Of a stretch of DNA of 64,000 nt, positions 60,397 to 64,000 are shown in pieces. Every line of letters starts with the position of its first letter. Within the stretch, counting starts at the first letter, position 1. The notes under the pieces are model-generated. The model searched no databases, had not been told where the DNA came from, and saw nothing but the letters and a program-made list of their open reading frames with translations. Position numbers and translations under genes: made by a program. The DNA is from Terrisporobacter othiniensis (GTDB taxonomy: Bacteria > Bacillota > Clostridia > Peptostreptococcales > Peptostreptococcaceae), in NCBI RefSeq assembly GCF_000808015.1, contig NZ_JWHR01000109.1, positions 62,001 through 126,000 on the forward strand, written 5' to 3'.

Positions 60397-60609
60397 ATGA
60401 AAAGAAAGTTATCTATTGAAGGGATGAAATGCAGCCATTGTGTTGGCAACTTAACAGATGTTCTAACAGAGGATATTGAAGGTGTAGAAGTTTTAGAAGT
60501 TAATCTAGATGGAAAATATGCTATCGTTGATATGGATGATAGTGTAGATATTGATAAAGTTAAAGCATTAATAGAAGATCTAGGTTTTAACTTAATAGGT
60601 GTAGAATAA
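60397..60609 (+). CDS. HMA-domain metal-binding protein, CopZ-like
   Basis: 70 residues, a single heavy-metal-associated ferredoxin-like fold. IEGMKCSHCVGNL has the metal-binding C-x2-C, and VDIDKVKALIEDLGF closes the domain. Proteins of this size carry Cu(I) between transporters and regulators. No copper ATPase or CsoR gene is nearby, so the metal is unproven. AGGAGG precedes the ATG. Confidence 0.9.
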   Translation: MKRKLSIEGMKCSHCVGNLTDVLTEDIEGVEVLEVNLDGKYAIVDMDDSVDIDKVKALIEDLGFNLIGVE

Positions 60610-60668
60610 AATTCAAACTAAATAATCTAAATTAATTAGTATAAATCAACTTATATTTAATTAAAGTA

Positions 60669-60701
60669 AAAAAAGGAATATTTTTATAATATTCCTTTTT
60701 T
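60669..60701 (+). terminator. Terminator after HMA gene
   Basis: AAAAAAGGAATATT (60669-60682) pairs with AATATTCCTTTTTT (60688-60701). Confidence 0.87.
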
Positions 60702-60788
60702 CTATTTTTAAAAATCTATAAAATTGTATTTGAAAGATAAGTAATTTATAATAGATATAAATTTAAAAATAGATTTAGGAGTGGTAAT

Positions 60789-61838
60789 ATGGGAAATACA
60801 AATCTAGATTGGGAAAACTTAGGGTTTGATTATAGACAAACCGCTAAAAGATATGTATCTAATTATGAGCATGGTACTTGGGATGAAGGTGTTTTAACAG
60901 AGGATTCTAATGTGGTAATTAATGAATGTGCAGGGGTTTTACAATATGCACAAACTTGTTTTGAAGGATTAAAAGCTTATAGAACAGAAGATGGTAAAGT
61001 AGTTATATTTAGACCAGATCTTAATGCTGAGCGTTTAGCAGATTCAGCAACAAGATTATATATGCCGGTAGTTTCAGAAGAGAAATTCTTAGATGCAGTA
61101 GAGAAAACTGTTTTAGCAAATATTGATTTTGTTCCGCCATATGGTAGTGGAGGAACATTATACATAAGACCATATATATTTGGAAGTGGTGCAGTAATAG
61201 GTGTAAAACCAGATACTAAATTCCAGTTTAGAGTATTTACAACACCTGTTGGACCATACTTCAAAGGTGGGGTTAAGCCACTTAGTATATGTGTAAGTGA
61301 TTTTGATAGAGCAGCACCGCATGGTACAGGTCACGTTAAAGCTGGACTTAACTATGCAATGAGTTTACATGCTCTTCAGGTTGCTCATGAAAATGGATTT
61401 GATGAAAATATGTATTTAGACGCAGCAACAAGAACAAAGGTAGAAGAAACAGGTGGAGCAAACTTTATATTTGTAACAAAAGATAATAAAATAGTTACAC
61501 CGAAATCTGATACTATACTTCCATCAATAACTCGTCGTTCTTTAATGTATGTTGCTAAAGAATATCTTGGACTAGAAGTAGAAGAGAGAGAAGTACATGT
61601 TGAAGAATTAAAAGATTTTGTAGAATGCGCATTATGTGGAACTGCAGCTGTTTTATCGCCAGTTGGAAAAGTCACTAACAAAGATGAAGTAATATGTTTT
61701 GCGAATGGTACAACTGAAATGGGGCCAATTTGTAAAAAATTATATGACACATTAACGGGAATACAAATGGGTAAAATAGAAGCTCCAGAAGGTTGGATAA
61801 GAGTAATAGCAGATACAACAGCTAAAGTTAGTGAATAG
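60789..61838 (+). CDS. ilvE: Branched-chain amino acid aminotransferase
   Basis: 349 residues, fold type IV, of the group II length. It interconverts valine, leucine and isoleucine with their 2-keto acids using PLP. YAQTCFEGLKAYR, IRPYIFGSGAVIGV, and GHVKAGLNYAMSL with the PLP-binding lysine (Lys184) are clear, as is YLDAATRTKVEETGGANFIFV. No T-box or other leader structure precedes it. In an amino-acid-fermenting anaerobe it may work mainly in catabolism. Confidence 0.95.
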   Translation: MGNTNLDWENLGFDYRQTAKRYVSNYEHGTWDEGVLTEDSNVVINECAGVLQYAQTCFEGLKAYRTEDGKVVIFRPDLNAERLADSATRLYMPVVSEEKFLDAVEKTVLANIDFVPPYGSGGTLYIRPYIFGSGAVIGVKPDTKFQFRVFTTPVGPYFKGGVKPLSICVSDFDRAAPHGTGHVKAGLNYAMSLHALQVAHENGFDENMYLDAATRTKVEETGGANFIFVTKDNKIVTPKSDTILPSITRRSLMYVAKEYLGLEVEEREVHVEELKDFVECALCGTAAVLSPVGKVTNKDEVICFANGTTEMGPICKKLYDTLTGIQMGKIEAPEGWIRVIADTTAKVSE

Positions 61839-61851
61839 AAAATAATTTAAG

Positions 61852-61882
61852 ATACCTAGAGAATTTCTCTAGGTATTTTTTT
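61852..61882 (+). terminator. Terminator after ilvE
   Basis: ATACCTAGAGA (61852-61862) pairs with TCTCTAGGTAT (61866-61876), followed by TTTTTT. Confidence 0.9.
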
Positions 61883-62021
61883 GTACAAAATAGTAGGTTA
61901 GAAATTATTTAATGATTTACTTGTAACTTATGTATAAAAAACTATACCTTAGGCAGAGTTATTGATATTATATTCTTTAAGAATATATAATGAAAATAAG
62001 TAAGGGGAGAGAAAATTATAG

Positions 62022-62738
62022 ATGATTAAAATAGCTATTTGTGATGATGATTTAATCACTCTTAATCATACAAAAGAAATAATAGAAAATTACAAAAAAA
62101 AAGATTTGCAAGTATACTCATATAAAAGTGGAGAAGGACTATTAAATAGTGAAGATAAGTTTGACATTATATTTTTAGATATAGATATGGATGGAATTAA
62201 TGGTATAGAAGCAGCTAAAAGAATTAGAGTATATGATAAGAAAGTAAAAATAATTTATGTTACAAACTATACAGATTATACATCTTCTGCATTTAGTGTT
62301 CACGCTTTTGGATATTTGGTAAAACCAATTAAAGAATCAGATCTTCATGATCAACTCGATGAAGCTTTATTATATATGAAAGAAGATGAGGAATGCGTTG
62401 TAGAGTTCATTACTGAAGAGGGGGTAGTAAGAATAGACATAAAGAAAATATATTACTTTGAATATGTAGCTAGAAAGATATCTATGAAAACAAGCGAAAA
62501 AACTTATATAATAAGAGAAAAAATTTCGGTTATAAATGACAAAATGAAAGAATTTGGTTTTGAAATGCCACATAAAAGCTTTGTGGTGAATTTGTATAAT
62601 GTAAAATCTGTCAAAGGTTATGATGTATATATGATGGATGAAAGTATAGTGCCTTTATCCCAGAAGAAATCAAGTGAATTTAGAAGTGCTCTCAATGTTT
62701 ATCTTGGTAATCATATTGAGAAACAGATAAGGGGGTAA
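62022..62738 (+). CDS. LytTR-family response regulator, AgrA-like
   Basis: 238 residues. A receiver domain (1-120) has IAICDDD, the phosphoacceptor Asp53 in IIFLDIDMDG, YVTNYTDYTSSAF and the conserved lysine in GYLVKPIKE. The C-terminal LytTR DNA-binding domain spans about 140-235 (KKIYYFEYVARKISMKT, FVVNLYNVKSVKGYDVYM, VPLSQKKSSEFR). Such regulators pair with GHKL kinases such as AgrC, whose gene follows directly, 5 bases beyond the stop. It should bind paired direct repeats upstream of its target genes; none are obvious in this window. Confidence 0.92.
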   Translation: MIKIAICDDDLITLNHTKEIIENYKKKDLQVYSYKSGEGLLNSEDKFDIIFLDIDMDGINGIEAAKRIRVYDKKVKIIYVTNYTDYTSSAFSVHAFGYLVKPIKESDLHDQLDEALLYMKEDEECVVEFITEEGVVRIDIKKIYYFEYVARKISMKTSEKTYIIREKISVINDKMKEFGFEMPHKSFVVNLYNVKSVKGYDVYMMDESIVPLSQKKSSEFRSALNVYLGNHIEKQIRG

Positions 62739-62743
62739 TTGAG

Positions 62744-64000
62744 ATTAATAATTATATTGATATAGTTGCATACTTAATATTACCGATTATAGGAAATATG
62801 TTTATTGTTTATGCTTGCTTTGATTTTATGAAAAAAGTAGATAGGAATATATACAGAAAAAATATAATTTATATATCATCATTTCTATTGTTTAACATTG
62901 TATTAGTATTGGCTTCCATGTCAGGGAGTTTTATAATCAATACGATTACTTTTCTGAGTGGAATATTGTTAATAGGTTATTTTCTTTATAATAATTCAAA
63001 GCTCTATTTATTATATTACTGTATATTTGCACTTTGTTTTCTTTTTGTAGATTTTCTAGTTAGTTATTTTATATCCTTTGCAATAACTTATGGAAAAATT
63101 TATTTTGCAAGTTTAGCTTATTTACAAATAACAGTTATATTTTTACTTAGGATTATAGAATATGTTTACATAAAGCTTTTTACAAATTTTATAAATAGAT
63201 GTGAGGCAAAAGTTATAAATAAACTTCAAAGTTTCACATTTTTAGTTATCCCTTTATTTAGTGTAATTTATATACTTACCTTAGTTTATTTATTACAGTT
63301 ATATGCAGGTTTTGAAGAAAGTATTTTATTGCTTGTAAACGTGATTTTGGTATTGATTTTAAATATATATGTTACTCATATTTTTGATGCTATATCAAAG
63401 AATAATACTTTGAAAAATGAAGTTAAACTGTACCATCAGCAAAGTGAATTGCAGCACAAGTATTATGATAATTTGGAAAGTAAGTACAAAGAATCTAGGA
63501 AGCTAATTCACGATATAAGAAATCACTTACAATCCATAGAAAGGTTATATGAAAATAAAGAACAAGATTTGGCTAAAAAGTATACAACAGATGTTCATTT
63601 AATGCTTAATGAATTAAATCAAAAATATTATACAAGTAATAGGATATTAAATATTATATTAAATGATAAATATCAAATCATAAAAAGCACTAATATAAGT
63701 TTTGATTGTAAAATAGGGGACATAAATCTTGATTTTATGAGAGAAATAGACATAACTACAATATTTGCAAATCTTTTAGACAATTCTATTGAAGCTGCGA
63801 AGAAAGTAGAAGACAACCGATATATAAAGTTTCATCTTAATAAATTTAATGATTTTATAGTCATAAATATAATAAACTCCATGAAAGATAAACCAATTAT
63901 GAAAAATAAAAAAATTAAAAGTACTAAGGTTAATCATGAAGGGTTGGGGATTGAAAATATAAGAAAAACTTTAGAAAAATATGAAGGAAGTTTAGGTATT
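62744..64000 (+). CDS. GHKL sensor histidine kinase, AgrC-like (3' end outside window; possible AUU start)
   Basis: About 419 residues are visible with no stop before the window end. Residues 1-200 contain about six membrane helices. A coiled segment leads to the phosphoacceptor box RKLIHDIRNHLQSIERLYENK, then the N-box ANLLDNSIEAAKK, and the glycine-rich HEGLGIENIRKTLEKYEGS. There is no ATG, GTG or TTG in this frame near the GGGGG at 62731-62735. ATT at 62744 lies at the right distance and gives INNYIDIVAYLILPIIGN. The first in-frame ATG is at 62798. Start by AUU or a sequence change are both possible. agrB/agrD would be expected beyond 64000. Confidence 0.88.
   Translation, partial: MNNYIDIVAYLILPIIGNMFIVYACFDFMKKVDRNIYRKNIIYISSFLLFNIVLVLASMSGSFIINTITFLSGILLIGYFLYNNSKLYLLYYCIFALCFLFVDFLVSYFISFAITYGKIYFASLAYLQITVIFLLRIIEYVYIKLFTNFINRCEAKVINKLQSFTFLVIPLFSVIYILTLVYLLQLYAGFEESILLLVNVILVLILNIYVTHIFDAISKNNTLKNEVKLYHQQSELQHKYYDNLESKYKESRKLIHDIRNHLQSIERLYENKEQDLAKKYTTDVHLMLNELNQKYYTSNRILNIILNDKYQIIKSTNISFDCKIGDINLDFMREIDITTIFANLLDNSIEAAKKVEDNRYIKFHLNKFNDFIVINIINSMKDKPIMKNKKIKSTKVNHEGLGIENIRKTLEKYEGSLGI

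Noticed and set aside
60702..60788. T-box or attenuator before ilvE
   Set aside because: The leader is short and has no specifier hairpin or TGGnACC-type sequence.
1..64000. CRISPR array, rRNA, intact insertion sequence or full prophage
   Set aside because: No regularly spaced repeats, rRNA sequence, transposase or structural phage genes were seen in the window.

Overview
The window is AT-rich, low-GC Gram-positive DNA. Strong AGGAGG-type ribosome binding sites, many hairpin terminators and several sporulation genes point to an anaerobic clostridium. The best lineage marker is a recognisable homologue of CdeC, the cysteine-rich exosporium protein of Clostridioides difficile. Together with a 7-alpha-hydroxysteroid-dehydrogenase-like gene and a folate-coupled histidine fermentation operon, it suggests Peptostreptococcaceae of the Paraclostridium/Paeniclostridium/Romboutsia type. 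That species-level statement is inference.

Layout. 1-1.97 kb: the tail of a helicase-like protein, an unknown gene, and a non-coding stretch rich in palindromes, which looks like the edge of an accessory or defence segment. 2-5.4 kb: a MarR regulator with its partner and operator, then an ECF transporter S component, a DUF4430 surface protein and a CcdA-TlpA fusion. 5.6-11.4 kb: a HIT protein, a SigV/RsiV/PdaV-like lysozyme-resistance set, a lactate/2-hydroxyacid dehydrogenase and a secreted SH3-SGNH hydrolase. 11.7-21.2 kb: xylulokinase, a MerR-controlled flavodoxin-like/aldo-keto-reductase set, LarC followed by a UGA-interrupted zinc-ribbon ORF, a PadR/HAAS pair and a FUSC exporter. 21.4-29.2 kb: a CcpA-like regulator and the complete operon hutH-hutU-ftcD-hutI-fchA. 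It takes histidine to glutamate plus methenyl-tetrahydrofolate and ammonia.

29.2-33.2 kb is a peroxide-defence island: perR, a bile-acid-type SDR, a thioredoxin-reductase/glutaredoxin fusion and ahpC. A nearly identical 7-1-7 palindrome recurs before the last three. 34.8-36.7 kb: bioY with a BirA-like operator, a decayed LysR gene and a zinc-phospholipase-C-like protein. 37.9-42.8 kb: a stand-alone structured RNA (probably 6S RNA) and a spore-envelope segment with cdeC, two beta-propeller-like unknowns and spoVB. 42.8-54.5 kb: housekeeping and small-metabolism genes (HisJ-like, MocR-like, M18 peptidase, pdxST), a decayed membrane-protein locus, an orphan holin, DUF1848 and tRNA-Leu(CAA). 54.9-64 kb: polA-coaE-transglycosylase-oligopeptide-binding lipoprotein, a metal-binding HMA protein, ilvE, and an AgrA/AgrC-like two-component pair. 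The kinase of that pair runs off the window and may start at AUU.

I see no rRNA, CRISPR array, intact insertion sequence or complete prophage. The observations most worth following are the UGA-containing zinc ribbon after larC, the duplicated PerR-type promoter module with the steroid dehydrogenase, the unknown proteins around cdeC, the structured RNA with internal repeats, and the AUU start of the AgrC-like kinase.
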